Assembly: GCF_024666525.1 (NCBI RefSeq)
Contig: NZ_CP088294.1
Location: forward strand, 2,232,001-2,296,000
Direction: 5' to 3'
DNA from: Pseudomonas sp. J452
Lineage (GTDB): Bacteria; Pseudomonadota; Gammaproteobacteria; Pseudomonadales; Pseudomonadaceae
Length of the DNA: 64,000 nucleotides
The position numbers and the translations under genes were made by a program. The first letter of the stretch is position 1. Each line of letters begins with the position of its first letter. The notes below the pieces were generated by a model. It did not search any database. It was not told the origin of the DNA and worked only from the letters and a program-made list of their open reading frames with translations. Below are positions 44,901 through 55,628 of this stretch, in pieces.

Positions 44901-47773
44901 TCCGGGCCGATGGCCAGCCACTCGATCTCGCGCTTGGCGGCCTTGCTCACGTAGCTCAGCGAATCGACGCTCTTGACCCCGACCAGCCAGGGCGCGGAAG
45001 ACACCATCAGACTGCTCTGCGCGGCGACGTTGCGTCCGCCCTCGGCCTCGAACACCCGCGCCAGCAGGCTGAGGCGGTAGGTGCTGGCGGCGTAGCGCTC
45101 CAGCTTGAGGTCGAGCAGGGTTTCGCCGTTGTCGTCGGTCTGCGCTTCCGGCAGTTCCTCCGTGCTGCTTTCGTTCAGCGAGTTGTTCAGGCGGAAGCGG
45201 TAGTCGGCATAGCCGTCGAAGGCGGCATAGGCCGGCGACAGGGTCATCTCGGCGGTGACCCGACGCGCCGAGGCCGGCGCGCCGAACAGGTGCATGGCCT
45301 TGACCTTGGCCTCGACCTGTTCGGGGGCGATCCAGCCCTTGACCGGCGTCTTGGCCAGGGTGGTGGTGACCTTCATGCGGTCCGGCTCGAAGTCGCGCAC
45401 CTTGAAGTCGACGCTGCCCAGTTCGGTACGCCGCTCTTCTTCATCGATCAGGCTCAGGCTGGCGGTGTAGGTACCGGCCGGCGCTGCTTCGCTGCTGTGG
45501 AAGTCGAGGCTCTCGAAGCCGCTGCTGGACAGCTTCAGCTGCTGGCGCAGCACGCTCTGGCCACGCGGGTCGCGCACGTCCAGTTCGACCGGCAGGCCTT
45601 GCAGCTGGCCGCTCCAGTTGGCGGTGCGGACGATCATGCCTAGGTGGGCGGTCTCGCCCGGACGGTACAGGCCGCGGTCGCTGAACAGGTAGGCGCCGAG
45701 GCGATCCGGCTCGCCGGCCTCGTACTGGCCGCCGATATCGAAACGCGACAGATCGAGGCGATGCTGGCTGCGCGCTACCGGCAGGAACGACTGGTCGTTG
45801 CCATGGTTGACCACGTACATCAGCGGGGTCTTCTCGCGGCGCAGCTCGTCGAGCTTGGCGAAGTGCGCCTGGCCGTTGAGGTCGGTGTAGGCGGTTGCCA
45901 CCGGCAGGCCGTTGCGGCCGATGATCTCGACTTCGGCACCGGCCACCGCGCCGCCCTGGCTGAGCGACTGGACGAAGATGTCGTGGCTACCATCGCTGCT
46001 GCGCTTGGCGATGATACCCAGGTCGGTGACCACCACGAAGCGCAGGTCGCGGGTCGGGTTGTCGTCGTAGTAATAGTCGAAGGTGTCCTGGCTCGGATCG
46101 TCCTCGGAGCTGAGCTTGATCACGAAGATGCCGCGCCGGCCGCCGTCGGCATTCAGGTAGGGCGCCAGGTCGACATGGCTGTACTGGGTCTTGGCCGGGT
46201 CGCCGGCATCCAGCGGCAGCTTGACCGCCATGCGTTCGACCATGCGGTCGAAGTAACTGTTGCTGATCTCCGGGCGGGCGAAGCTGCCGTAGTTCTGGTC
46301 GACCAGGTGGTGCAGCTGATTGGGCAGCAGGCGCGAGATTTCCACCTGGGCGCCGGGCACGCCGCGACCGAGGATGCCCAGCTGCTTCTCGCCATTCAGG
46401 CTGAGCAGGGCGCCTTCGGAAAGGAAGGCCAGAGCGCGCGGGTACTTGGGCATCTGCAGCAGGCTGTAGGTCGGGTCCTTGGCCAGGTAGCCACCGACCG
46501 CCTCGACCTTGGCCGCCACCTTTACATAAAGGAAACGCCCCGGCGCGGCCTTGAACTTGAAGGCGTGCAGGCTGTTCAGCGGCTCGATGCTGGGGATATG
46601 GGTCAGCTGCAGGCGTTCGGCCTTGGCCAGGGTCTTTTCGTCGACCTGGTAATCGTCCCAGTACTCGCTGCCTTGTGGCGTGCGCTCGGGCAGCAGCCAG
46701 GCCTGCACCTGCTTGGCGATGGCCTCGTCGGCCACGGCGCTGGAGCTGCTGAACATCAGCACCGGCTCCGGCTCGCCGCGGTCGTTGTCGACGAACTGAA
46801 CGTTGCTGGAGCTGAAGGTCAGGCGGTAGCGACCGGGTATGGTGGCCGAGGTGTGCAGTTGCTGGCTGGTGGCGTTGCCGCCGTCGCGCGCCTTGATGCC
46901 CTTGTCCACCACCAGGCTCACGCTGCTGCTTTCCAGCGGGGTGGCCAGCGGCGCGGAGTGCACATAGGCCTGCAGGCCGTTCTTGCTGAAGCTGATTTCC
47001 GGGTTCGGCGGCACATCCTTGTCGCGGTATTCCAGCCCACGGTCGAGGTTGATGGCGACCCGCTCGCGGAAGGATTGCTGATCCACTGGGTGGGTGAAGC
47101 GGATGGTGCTGACCAGTTTCTTCAGGCTCGGCACTACCGGGTCCTGGTACAGCTCGCGGCTGCTGACTTCTGCGTCGAAGGCCTGGGTGTGCAGGCGTTG
47201 CTCGTATTGCTCAAGCAATACGCCGTCGGCCAGCAGGCCTTCCTCGGCCATGACCACTTTGTAGCCTTGGGCAATCGGCCAATCGCCGGCCGGGGTGAAC
47301 ACCAGGGCTCGATCGCTCGCCCAGTGCCAAGCGCCCTTGATCGCCGGCTGCAGTTCGATGCCCTGCTGCACCGGTTTGCCGATGGCTTCCAGCGGCGCTG
47401 CCGAGTCGAGGAAGTCGATGCGCAGGGGGGCGATGACGGGCGTTTCCTGGGTGTAATCGGTCAGCGCCGGGGCTTCCACCGAGTAAGCCACGCTGTAGGG
47501 CACCGGCAGGTTCTGGTACCAGTGCCAGGCATAGGCGCCAGCCCCGCCGAGCAGGGCCAGCAGCGCCAGAGCTACGGCCGTCTGCTTGGGCCGCGCGCGC
47601 AGCCAGCGGCCGCAGGCGCACAGGCCCTGCCACAGCTTGCGCAGCCACAACGGCGGCTGCCAACTGCCCACCAGGGCGCCCAGCAGCCAGCGCACCAGGC
47701 GCAGGATGCCGAGGATGACCAAAGCGAAAATAGCGAAAATGCGGCGGCAAGCCGACTTGATCGAAGCGAGCAT
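41924..47773 (-). CDS. Alpha-2-macroglobulin family protein with thioester
   Basis: About 1949 residues, longer than the enterobacterial YfhM. Two hydrophobic segments at the N-terminus (about 12-35 and 66-84) anchor it in the inner membrane with a periplasmic body. Macroglobulin domains (MG1-MG2: FTPAGDWPIAQGYK; LFSDRGLYRPGETAHLG) are followed by the A2M core (DFEPDRMKV), and the thioester motif CTEQ with Cys at about 1473 sits in the alpha-hexagon domain. Near the C-terminus is a very acidic stretch (DEESSEEEYSEEGEY). The ATG at 47773 is chosen for AGGG 6 bases upstream; 47779 is an alternative. Such proteins trap proteases by covalent linkage. It lies near pbpC, as in other species. Confidence 0.92.
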   Translation of the reverse strand: MLASIKSACRRIFAIFALVILGILRLVRWLLGALVGSWQPPLWLRKLWQGLCACGRWLRARPKQTAVALALLALLGGAGAYAWHWYQNLPVPYSVAYSVEAPALTDYTQETPVIAPLRIDFLDSAAPLEAIGKPVQQGIELQPAIKGAWHWASDRALVFTPAGDWPIAQGYKVVMAEEGLLADGVLLEQYEQRLHTQAFDAEVSSRELYQDPVVPSLKKLVSTIRFTHPVDQQSFRERVAINLDRGLEYRDKDVPPNPEISFSKNGLQAYVHSAPLATPLESSSVSLVVDKGIKARDGGNATSQQLHTSATIPGRYRLTFSSSNVQFVDNDRGEPEPVLMFSSSSAVADEAIAKQVQAWLLPERTPQGSEYWDDYQVDEKTLAKAERLQLTHIPSIEPLNSLHAFKFKAAPGRFLYVKVAAKVEAVGGYLAKDPTYSLLQMPKYPRALAFLSEGALLSLNGEKQLGILGRGVPGAQVEISRLLPNQLHHLVDQNYGSFARPEISNSYFDRMVERMAVKLPLDAGDPAKTQYSHVDLAPYLNADGGRRGIFVIKLSSEDDPSQDTFDYYYDDNPTRDLRFVVVTDLGIIAKRSSDGSHDIFVQSLSQGGAVAGAEVEIIGRNGLPVATAYTDLNGQAHFAKLDELRREKTPLMYVVNHGNDQSFLPVARSQHRLDLSRFDIGGQYEAGEPDRLGAYLFSDRGLYRPGETAHLGMIVRTANWSGQLQGLPVELDVRDPRGQSVLRQQLKLSSSGFESLDFHSSEAAPAGTYTASLSLIDEEERRTELGSVDFKVRDFEPDRMKVTTTLAKTPVKGWIAPEQVEAKVKAMHLFGAPASARRVTAEMTLSPAYAAFDGYADYRFRLNNSLNESSTEELPEAQTDDNGETLLDLKLERYAASTYRLSLLARVFEAEGGRNVAAQSSLMVSSAPWLVGVKSVDSLSYVSKAAKREIEWLAIGPDLKPLAVDGLSTELVEHRYVSVLVKQSNGTYKYQSRIKNIPLGSQPLAIAAAGSKQTLNTSEPGDYTLTLKAADGTPLNQVDYSVAGQGNASRSLERNAELQLRLDQDSYAQGGEIEISIRAPYTGAGLITIERDKVYAHQWFKADSTSSVQRIRLPAELEGNAYVNVQFVRDSASPEVYMSPLSYGAAAFRIDLDARRIPLQLEAAEHIEPGQTLDINVRSDRPGRAVIYAVDEGILQVARYKAPDPLAQFFQKRALEVETSQILDLLLPEFSRLLQAAAVGGDGEDLLGAHLNPFKRKRKPPVAYWSGLVDLQPGDNHFSYPVPDYFNGKLHLFAVAVDDARIGVIEGATAVRGPLVITPNVPAFVAPGDVFKVSAGVFSNLEQPATVKVSVETSAGLKVQAINQVELQLAPRKEGVVEIDLLALGALGSADLNFVATLPDGKRVQIGETTSVRPLVERRVALTLGRTEDSSGEVQISRDLYPQLRNVRFGAAGSPLVWADGLQSYLADYGYSCTEQLVSKAMPALVWGSSAAGVDQAALPAFDNAVRILRSRQNLEGGFGLWAANPQVVPFASLYASDFLIEAKERNYPVPGDLLNRANAYLSQVANGPSEGLSELRDRAYAAYLLTRQGVVTSGALADIRERYETYHSKNWQQDIGAAYLAASYKLLKQDKQADKLFGEQQWRTLEQNWSSYGLYYDPLVHDAEHLRLLSKHFPGELDEVPVKLLDSLGERLSEQRYNSLSAALLLRALDSYGERAEVGLNLKVSAWLGKQGEQPLQLSGKPPISEVPIAAKMLLLRKDSDAPVFYMLSEAGYDRGAPNKVIADGLEVTHEYTDLDGEPVDQVKVGDEFFVRLRLRAKDFDQVQQVAVVDLLPGGTEPVYNQPAVVTASTDEESSEEEYSEEGEYAEPSWQPPVGESALSDWNPDFADVRDDRVVLYGTVYRDAATFVYRVRATNAGTFGTPPAYAEGMYDTSQQARGKAGKLTIVKP

Positions 47774-47975
47774 ATGCATCCCTGCAACATGGAGGTGCGG
47801 ACCTTGCGTCCGCGGGAGCGACGCCGGTGGCAATCGCGGTGCGGATTATGCGCTCGCCGGCCCTCCTGGCGGCGGGGCGCCGATGACGAAATTCGAAGAG
47901 TTTGTGCGCTGCGTCACGCTTGACTGAGTCGTCAGGTTGCGTGGTTGTGCGGCTGGCTGCGCGGGTGGTGCGCCG

Positions 47976-48824
47976 TCACTCCGCCGGCAGTTGGGCAAGC
48001 TGGCTGTGGTAATGCTCCAGCAGGTACTCGGGTAGCCAGCGCTCGTAACTGACCTGGAACACCGCCTGATGTCCTTCGCCATCAAGGAGCTGGCTGAGAT
48101 CGGCAAAGGCCCGGTCGGTTTGCGTGCTGCGTGTGCAACTGAGGCGGCCAGGCAGCAACTGGTTACTGCCGGCGATGGGGTAAAAGCGCAGGAGCTGGTG
48201 GCTGGCGGCGAAATAGACCATCTCGTTGGGATAACTGAAGGTGTAGTCAATGCGCCGGTGGTCGAGCATGTTGAACAGGGCGCTGGTGGATTCGCCCTGG
48301 TGAACCCGGGCCAAACCGTTGTGCGCTGTGTCATGGCTGGTCTTCAGCAGGTCGTCGATCAGGCTGCCATAACTGCGGCCACTGGCAATGCCAGGGCGCA
48401 TCTGCGGGTCTTGGAGCAGGCGTTCGAGTTGCACATGCCCGGCCGGGTCGAGATAGGGTTTCACGCGCTCGATCTGTTCCTGGCGGATCACCAGGCCCAG
48501 AGGCAGCACATGGCCGTAGGGCTTGCTGAAGCGCAGAAAGGCCTCGCGCTCCGGGGTCTTGAAGGCGGCCAGCAGGCAGTAAGGGCCACCCTGTTCGGCC
48601 ATGTGCATGGCACGCGGCCAGGGTACGACCGACTCGGAGAAACTGTGCTGGGGCAGCGCCTGCTGCAGGTAACCGAACAGGCTGTTTATGTAACCTTGAT
48701 TGGCATGGGGCCCCTGGGTCATGGACATGGGCGGAAATTCCGCGCTGAGCCAGACGATGCTGTCGGCCTGGGCCGCCGCAGTGATACAGATCAGGCTAAG
48801 CAACAGCACTTTCAGTCGTTTCAT
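47976..48824 (-). CDS. Periplasmic solute-binding-like protein (SBP_bac_3-type fold)
   Basis: A 282-residue exported protein. A signal peptide (MKRLKVLLLSLICITAAAQA) is followed by a domain resembling polar amino acid binding proteins of an uncharacterised subgroup: IVWLSAEFPPMSMTQGP, VPWPRAMHMAEQGGPYCLLAAFKTPEREAFLRFSKPY and IDYTFSYPNEMVYFA. The ATG at 48824 opens the signal peptide. No transporter genes are adjacent, so a sensory or accessory role is possible. Ligand unknown. Confidence 0.83.
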   Translation of the reverse strand: MKRLKVLLLSLICITAAAQADSIVWLSAEFPPMSMTQGPHANQGYINSLFGYLQQALPQHSFSESVVPWPRAMHMAEQGGPYCLLAAFKTPEREAFLRFSKPYGHVLPLGLVIRQEQIERVKPYLDPAGHVQLERLLQDPQMRPGIASGRSYGSLIDDLLKTSHDTAHNGLARVHQGESTSALFNMLDHRRIDYTFSYPNEMVYFAASHQLLRFYPIAGSNQLLPGRLSCTRSTQTDRAFADLSQLLDGEGHQAVFQVSYERWLPEYLLEHYHSQLAQLPAE

Positions 48825-48908
48825 CTCGCGCTCATGTCGGCATGCAGGCCGCATCCATGGCCGGGGTTTACCCTGATCAGTCTAGGCAACGGCTTGCGCG
48901 AGCACTGC

Positions 48909-49286
48909 TCAGGGTTTGCCGTGTTCGTCGATCACTTCCTGCGCCGCGCGGAAGGCGTCGATAGCCGCCGGCACCCCGGCGTAGACCGCACAGTGCAGCA
49001 GCGCTTCGCGGATTTCCTCGACCGTGCAGCCGTTGTTCAGGGCGCCGCGCACGTGGCCTTTGAGTTCCTGCGGGCATTTCAGTGCGGTCAGCGCGGCTAG
49101 GGTGATCAGGCTGCGGGTCCTGCGATCCAGGCCTTCGCGGTTCCATACGCCGCCCCAGGCATGCTGGTTGACGAAGTCCTGCAGCGGTTGGCTGAAGTCG
49201 GTGGCATTGCCGAGGGCGCGGTCGACGAAAGCGTCGCCCATCACTTCGCGGCGCACCTGCAGGCCGCTTTTCTTCTCTTCAGTCAT
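48909..49286 (-). CDS. Carboxymuconolactone decarboxylase family protein
   Basis: A 125-residue small helical protein: GLQVRREVMGDAFVDRAL, VNQHAWGGVWNREGLDRRTRSLITLAALTALKCPQELKGHVRGALNNGCTVEEIREALLHCAVYAGVPAAIDAF. This is close to PcaC-type gamma-carboxymuconolactone decarboxylases, but no other protocatechuate-pathway gene is nearby, so the true role may differ. Ends 18 bases before the next minus-strand gene's downstream end; the order rlpA-like, CMD-like suggests a two-gene unit. Confidence 0.88.
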   Translation of the reverse strand: MTEEKKSGLQVRREVMGDAFVDRALGNATDFSQPLQDFVNQHAWGGVWNREGLDRRTRSLITLAALTALKCPQELKGHVRGALNNGCTVEEIREALLHCAVYAGVPAAIDAFRAAQEVIDEHGKP

Positions 49287-49304
49287 GGCAGTTCTCCTTG
49301 GAGG

Positions 49305-49673
49305 TTACTCGAGGGCTTCGACGCGCACCGGCGCCACGCCGGCGCGCAGCATGTCGAGCTGCTTGGCGGCCTGTTGCGACAGGTCGATCAGACGGTTGCG
49401 GGTGTGCGGCCCGCGGTCGTTGATGCGCACTATCACGCGTTTGTCGTTGCTCAGGTTGGTCACCTGCACGCGGGTGCCGAATGGTAGTTCGCGGTGGGCG
49501 GCGGTCAGCGCGTGCTGGTCGAAGCGCTCGCCGCTGGCGGTCTTGCGCCCGTGGTGCTTGGCGCCATACCAGGAAGCCTGGCCTTCGGCGCGGTAACCCT
49601 GCGGGTCGACCACGCCCTGGCTGGTGCAGCCGACAAGCAGCAGGGCGGCGAACAGGGCGAAAGCTATGCGCAT
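49305..49673 (-). CDS. RlpA-like septal lipoprotein (double-psi barrel)
   Basis: A 122-residue lipoprotein. The lipobox LLVGC places the acylated Cys at about residue 16. The double-psi beta-barrel domain has the RlpA hallmarks [20 protein letters not shown] and [21 protein letters not shown]. It lacks the SPOR domain of full RlpA, which is about three times longer. The ATG at 49673 has GGAG 5 bases upstream; the longer frame reads into a repeat. Family members are lytic transglycosylases acting on naked glycan strands; activity here is inferred. Confidence 0.9.
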   Translation of the reverse strand: MRIAFALFAALLLVGCTSQGVVDPQGYRAEGQASWYGAKHHGRKTASGERFDQHALTAAHRELPFGTRVQVTNLSNDKRVIVRINDRGPHTRNRLIDLSQQAAKQLDMLRAGVAPVRVEALE

Positions 49674-49690
49674 GGCGGCTCCGTTAGCCT

Positions 49691-49744
49691 GTAGCCCGGA
49701 TGCAATCCGGGAATGCCCAACACCCCGGACTGCATCCGGGCTAC
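49691..49744. repeat. GTAGCCCGGATGCAATCCGGG-family inverted repeat
   Basis: GTAGCCCGGATGCAATCCGGGA faces CCCCGGACTGCATCCGGGCTAC, between the rlpA-like start and the gatB terminator. Confidence 0.9.
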
Positions 49745-49768
49745 GGATATTCATCTTGGCTGTTCCCA

Positions 49769-49795
49769 TAAAAAACGCCGGGCTAACCCGGCGTC
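49769..49795 (-). terminator. Rho-independent terminator of gatB
   Basis: On the minus strand, GACGCCGGGTTAGCCCGGCGT followed by TTTTTT: stem ACGCCGGG/CCCGGCGT with a TTAG loop, about 30 bases after the gatB stop. Confidence 0.93.
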
Positions 49796-49826
49796 GTTAT
49801 CGCTAGCGTAGGCGAGCCGCTTCGGC

Positions 49827-51275
49827 TCACCCTTCCAGCTTTTTCTTCAGCAGTTCATTGACCTGGCCCGGGTTGGCCTTGCCTTTCGAGGCTTTCATGG
49901 CCTGGCCGACGAAAAAGCCGAACATCTTGCCGCGCTTGGCTTCGTCGCTGGCGCGGTACTGTTCGACCTGTTCGGCGTTGGCCGCCAGCACGTCATCCAA
50001 CATCGACTCGATGGCGCCGGAGTCGGTGACCTGCTTGAGGCCTTTCTTCTCGATCACCTCGTCAGCTGTGGCGCCTTCACCGGCGGCCAGGGCCTCGAAC
50101 ACCATCTTGGCGATCTTGCCGCTGATGGTGTTGTCCTTGATGCGCAGGATCATGCCGCCCAGCTGTTCGGCCGATACTGGCGACTGCTCGATCTCCAGGT
50201 TGTCCTTGTTGAGCAGGCTGGACAGCTCGCCCATCACCCAGTTGGCGGCCAGCTTGGCATCGCCGCAGACGGCGTTGACCGCCTCAAAGTAGTCGGCCAG
50301 TTCGCGACTGGCGGCCAGCACGTCGGCGTCGTAGGCGGACAGACCGAACTGCGCCTCGAAACGCTCGCGCTTCTGCACCGGCAGTTCCGGCAGGCTGGCG
50401 CGGATCTCGTCGAGGAAGCTCTGTTCGATCACCACCGGCAGCAGGTCCGGACAGGGGAAGTAACGGTAGTCGTTGGCTTCTTCCTTGCTGCGCATGGAGC
50501 GCGTCTGGTCCTTGTTCGGGTCGTACAGGCGGGTTTCCTGCACCACCTTGCCGCCGTCCTCGATCAGTTCGATCTGGCGCTGTACTTCGTGGTTGATCGC
50601 CTTCTCGATGAAGCGGAACGAGTTGACGTTCTTGATCTCTGCGCGGGTGCCGAATTCGGCCTGGCCTTTGGGCCGTACCGAGACGTTGCAGTCGCAGCGC
50701 AGCGAGCCTTCGGCCATGTTGCCGTCGCAGATGCCCAGATAGCGCACCAGGGCGTGGATGGCCTTGACGTAGGCCACCGCTTCCTTGGCTGAACGGATGT
50801 CCGGCTCGGAGACGATTTCCAGCAACGGCGTGCCGGCACGGTTGAGGTCGATGCCGCTCATGCCGTGGAAGTCTTCGTGCAGGCTCTTGCCGGCGTCTTC
50901 TTCCAGGTGCGCGCGGGTGATGCCGATGCGCTTCTGCGTGCCGTCTTCCAGGGTGATGTCGAGGAAGCCCTTGCCGACGATGGGGTCATCCATCTGGCTG
51001 GTCTGGTAGCCCTTGGGCAGGTCCGGGTAGAAGTAGTTCTTGCGCGCAAAGATGTTCTTGCCGGCGATCTCGGCGTCGATCGCCAGGCCAAACTTGCAGG
51101 CCATGCGCACGGCTTCGGCGTTGAGCACCGGCAGGGTGCCGGGCATGCCGAGGTCAACCAGGCTGGCCTGGGTGTTGGGCTCGGCGCCGAAGGTGGTGGC
51201 GCTGGCCGAGAAGATCTTCGACTGGGTGCTGAGCTGGGCGTGGATTTCCAGCCCGATCACGGTTTCCCATTGCAT
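49827..51275 (-). CDS. gatB: Asp/Glu-tRNA amidotransferase subunit B
   Basis: A 482-residue kinase subunit of GatCAB, which phosphorylates and amidates misacylated Asp-tRNA(Asn) or Glu-tRNA(Gln). The N-terminus [23 protein letters not shown], the PDLPKGYQ loop, and [23 protein letters not shown] are GatB signatures; the C-terminal YqeY-like tail ends the protein. Third gene of gatC-gatA-gatB; a REP pair separates it from gatA. Confidence 0.96.
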   Translation of the reverse strand: MQWETVIGLEIHAQLSTQSKIFSASATTFGAEPNTQASLVDLGMPGTLPVLNAEAVRMACKFGLAIDAEIAGKNIFARKNYFYPDLPKGYQTSQMDDPIVGKGFLDITLEDGTQKRIGITRAHLEEDAGKSLHEDFHGMSGIDLNRAGTPLLEIVSEPDIRSAKEAVAYVKAIHALVRYLGICDGNMAEGSLRCDCNVSVRPKGQAEFGTRAEIKNVNSFRFIEKAINHEVQRQIELIEDGGKVVQETRLYDPNKDQTRSMRSKEEANDYRYFPCPDLLPVVIEQSFLDEIRASLPELPVQKRERFEAQFGLSAYDADVLAASRELADYFEAVNAVCGDAKLAANWVMGELSSLLNKDNLEIEQSPVSAEQLGGMILRIKDNTISGKIAKMVFEALAAGEGATADEVIEKKGLKQVTDSGAIESMLDDVLAANAEQVEQYRASDEAKRGKMFGFFVGQAMKASKGKANPGQVNELLKKKLEG

Positions 51276-51332
51276 CTTGCGTATTCCTCGAATGCGTTGC
51301 GGGCGGCCGCTTCGTCATCGTGCATGTCTTCT

Positions 51333-51393
51333 GTAGGAGCCAGCTTGCTGGCGATGCTTTTGCCTTATTGATCGCCAGCAAGCTGGCTCCTAC
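51333..51393. repeat. REP inverted pair between gatA and gatB
   Basis: GTAGGAGCCAGCTTGCTGGC faces its complement across about 13 bases in the 149-base gap between gatA and gatB. Confidence 0.9.
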
Positions 51394-51424
51394 AGGTGTG
51401 CGCGAGAGCTGTGCGGGCTATGCC

Positions 51425-52876
51425 TCAGAAGCCTTTGGGTGTCTGTTTGTGCCAGTCGCTGACCTGTTGGTACTGGTGGGCGACATTCAGCAGGCGACCT
51501 TCCTGGAAGTAGGGCGCAAGCAGTTGCACGCCAACCGGCAGACCGTCGACAAAGCCGGCGGGCATGGACAGGCCGGGGATGCCGGCCAGGTTGGCGGTGA
51601 TGGTGTAGATGTCTTCCAGGTATTCGGCGACCGGGTCGTTGTTCTTCGCGCCGATCTTCCAGGCCAGGTTCGGCGTGGTTGGGCCGAGGATCACGTCGAC
51701 ATCGTTGAAGGCTTTGATGAAGTCGTTCTTGATCAGGCGGCGGATCTTCTGCGCCTTCAGGTAGTAGGCGTCGTAGTAGCCGGCGGACAGCGCGTAGGTG
51801 CCGACCATGATGCGCCGCTTCACTTCCGCACCGAAGCCTTCGCCGCGCGAGCGCTTGTACAGGTCTTCGAGGTTGACCGGGTTCTCGCAGCGATAGCCGA
51901 AGCGCACGCCGTCGAAACGCGACAGGTTGGAGCTGGCTTCTGCAGGTGCGATCACGTAGTAGGCCGGGATGGCGTGCTGCATGTTCGGCAGGCTGATCTC
52001 TTTGACGGTGGCGCCGAGCTTTTTCAGCTCTTCCACCATGGCCAGCACTTTATCGGCGATGCGGCTGTCTAGGCCGGCGCCGAAGTATTCCTTCGGCAGG
52101 CCGATGCGCAGGCCGGCGAGCGGCTGGTTCAAAGCGGCCAGGTAGTCGTCCACCGGCTGATCGACGCAGGTGCTGTCCTTGGCGTCGAAACCGGCCATGC
52201 CGCTGAGCATCAGCGCGCAGTCCTCGGCGGTGCGGGCCAGTGGGCCGCCCTGGTCGAGGCTGGAGGCGTAGGCGATCATGCCCCAGCGGGAGACGCGACC
52301 GTAGGTCGGCTTGATCCCGGTAAGGTTGGTCAGCGCGGCCGGCTGGCGGATCGATCCGCCGGTATCGGTGCCGGTGGCGGCCGGCAGCAGGCGGGCGGCC
52401 ACGGCAGCGGCGGAGCCGCCGGAGGAGCCGCCCGGTACGCGGGTCAGGTCCCAGGGGTTCTTTACCGGGCCGTAGTGGCTGGATTCGTTGGCTGAGCCCA
52501 TGGCGAACTCGTCCATGTTCAGCTTGCCCAGGGTCACAGTGCCGGCGGCGGCGAGTTTCTCGACCACGGTGGCGTTGTACGGGGCCTTGAAGCCGCTGAG
52601 GATCTTCGAGCCGCAGCTGGTGAGGATGTCCTGGGTGCAGAACAGGTCCTTGTGGGCGATCGGCGCGCCGAGCAGGGCGCCGTTCTCGCCGGCGGCGCGG
52701 CGGGCGTCGGCGGCCTTGGCTTGCTCAAGCGCAAGCTCCTCGGTGACGCTGATAAAGCTGTTTAGCTGCGGATCGAGCTGCTGGATGCGCGCCAGCAGCG
52801 AGCGGGTCAGCTCTTCGGAAGAGAACTGCTTGCCGGCGAGGCCTTGGGCGATCTCGGCGAGGGTCAGTTGATGCAT
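51425..52876 (-). CDS. gatA: Asp/Glu-tRNA amidotransferase subunit A
   Basis: A 483-residue amidase-signature enzyme that releases ammonia from glutamine for GatB. The catalytic triad is complete: K76 (IAHKDLF), S151 (GGSSGGS) and S175 ([10 protein letters not shown]). [13 protein letters not shown] is the family start. It follows gatC by 16 bases. Confidence 0.96.
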   Translation of the reverse strand: MHQLTLAEIAQGLAGKQFSSEELTRSLLARIQQLDPQLNSFISVTEELALEQAKAADARRAAGENGALLGAPIAHKDLFCTQDILTSCGSKILSGFKAPYNATVVEKLAAAGTVTLGKLNMDEFAMGSANESSHYGPVKNPWDLTRVPGGSSGGSAAAVAARLLPAATGTDTGGSIRQPAALTNLTGIKPTYGRVSRWGMIAYASSLDQGGPLARTAEDCALMLSGMAGFDAKDSTCVDQPVDDYLAALNQPLAGLRIGLPKEYFGAGLDSRIADKVLAMVEELKKLGATVKEISLPNMQHAIPAYYVIAPAEASSNLSRFDGVRFGYRCENPVNLEDLYKRSRGEGFGAEVKRRIMVGTYALSAGYYDAYYLKAQKIRRLIKNDFIKAFNDVDVILGPTTPNLAWKIGAKNNDPVAEYLEDIYTITANLAGIPGLSMPAGFVDGLPVGVQLLAPYFQEGRLLNVAHQYQQVSDWHKQTPKGF

Positions 52877-52892
52877 GGGGAACCCTTTCCTT

Positions 52893-54438
<1,546 letters not shown>

Positions 54439-54456
54439 TCCTGACGACGTGAGCCG

Positions 54457-54490
54457 AAGCCGGAAGCCTGTTCTTCCGGCTTTCGATTTT
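54457..54490 (+). terminator. Terminator/attenuator after mreB
   Basis: AAGCCGGAAG-CCTGTT-CTTCCGGCTT, a perfect 10-bp stem, followed by TCGATTTT. It would end most mreB transcripts before mreC. Confidence 0.85.
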
Positions 54491-54608
54491 GTGCGGTATG
54501 GGTGTGCTCCGCGTCTGCCCTGTCGGGGCGCTAGACTGCGCAGCAGGCTGTATCCATGCGGGGTGATCGACGCGATGTCGGTCATCAACAGGTTCTAGGG
54601 GATTCGCC

Positions 54609-55628
54609 ATCAAACCGCTTTTTGCCAAAGGTCCATCGCTGGGCGTACGACTGCTTGTGCTGGTCGTGCTGTCGGCTGTGCTGATGGTGGTGGATGCGCG
54701 CTTCACTGTACTCAAGCCGCTGCGTGCGCAGATGGGCTTGCTGGTCGAGCCGGTGTTCTGGATCGGCCGCCTGCCGGTGACCCTGTGGGAAGCCGCGACC
54801 CAGGAACTCAGCAGTCGCAATGAGCTGGCTGCCGAGAACGAGAAGCTCAAGGCGGAAATGCTCCTGCTGCAGCGTCGCGTGCAGAAGCTCGCCGCGCTGA
54901 CCGAGCAGAACGTGCGCCTGCGTGAGCTGCTTAACTCTTCCGCACTGGTGGAGGAGAAGGTGATTGCCACCGAGCTGATCGGCATCGACCCCAACCCCTT
55001 CACCCACCGCATCCTGATCGACAAGGGCGAGCAGGACGGCGTGTTTCTCGGCCAGCCGGTGCTCGATGCCCGTGGCCTGATGGGCCAGGTGGTCGAGGTC
55101 ATGCCTTACGCGGCGCGGGTGCTGCTGCTCACCGATACCAGTCACAGCATTCCGGTGCAGGTCAATCGCAACGGTTTGCGCGCCATCGCCGCCGGCACCG
55201 GTAATCCGGAGCGTCTGGAGTTGCGCCATGTGGCCGATACCGCCGATATCAAGGTGGGCGATCTGCTGGTCAGCTCCGGCATGGGTCAGCGTTTTCCGGC
55301 CGGTTACCCAGTAGCCATGGTCAGTGAAGTGATTCACGACTCCGGCCAGCCATTCGCCATCGTGCGGGCCGTGCCGACTGCCGCGCTGAACCGCAGTCGC
55401 CACATGCTGCTGGTGGATGTTGATCGGCGCAGCGCGGAAGAACGCGCCACTGCTGCCGCCGAGGCCCAGCAGCAAGCCGATAGCCAGGCGCCGGCCGTGC
55501 CTGAGGCGGCAACGCCTATGCCTGCGCCGGCAGCACCGGGCGCGCCAGCGCTGACGCCAGCTCCGGCGCTGCCTGCGGTGGAAGCCGCGCCGGCCTTACC
55601 GCCAGCCGATAGTCAGGAGGCCCACTGA
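54609..55628 (+). CDS. mreC: Rod-shape protein MreC, apparent non-standard start
   Basis: A protein of about 339 residues from codon 54609. One membrane helix near the N-terminus (LLVLVVLSAVLMVVDARF), a coiled coil (about 65-100), the MreC beta-domain (IGIDPNPFTHRILIDKGEQDGVFLGQPV) and an Ala/Pro-rich tail. Between an in-frame stop at 54564 and a GTG at 54657 there is no ATG, GTG or TTG. AGGGGA lies 6 bases before an ATC at 54609, and the peptide from there (IKPLFAKGPSLGVRLL) resembles the usual MreC N-terminus. If only standard codons are allowed, the start is GTG 54657, lacking a ribosome site. Confidence 0.9.
   Translation: MKPLFAKGPSLGVRLLVLVVLSAVLMVVDARFTVLKPLRAQMGLLVEPVFWIGRLPVTLWEAATQELSSRNELAAENEKLKAEMLLLQRRVQKLAALTEQNVRLRELLNSSALVEEKVIATELIGIDPNPFTHRILIDKGEQDGVFLGQPVLDARGLMGQVVEVMPYAARVLLLTDTSHSIPVQVNRNGLRAIAAGTGNPERLELRHVADTADIKVGDLLVSSGMGQRFPAGYPVAMVSEVIHDSGQPFAIVRAVPTAALNRSRHMLLVDVDRRSAEERATAAAEAQQQADSQAPAVPEAATPMPAPAAPGAPALTPAPALPAVEAAPALPPADSQEAH

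Noticed and set aside
41891..47923. Long plus-strand open frames of 910 and 759 codons opposite the macroglobulin gene
   Set aside because: They are antisense shadows of a well-supported coding frame in high-GC DNA; no signal sequence, ribosome site or recognisable domain is present.
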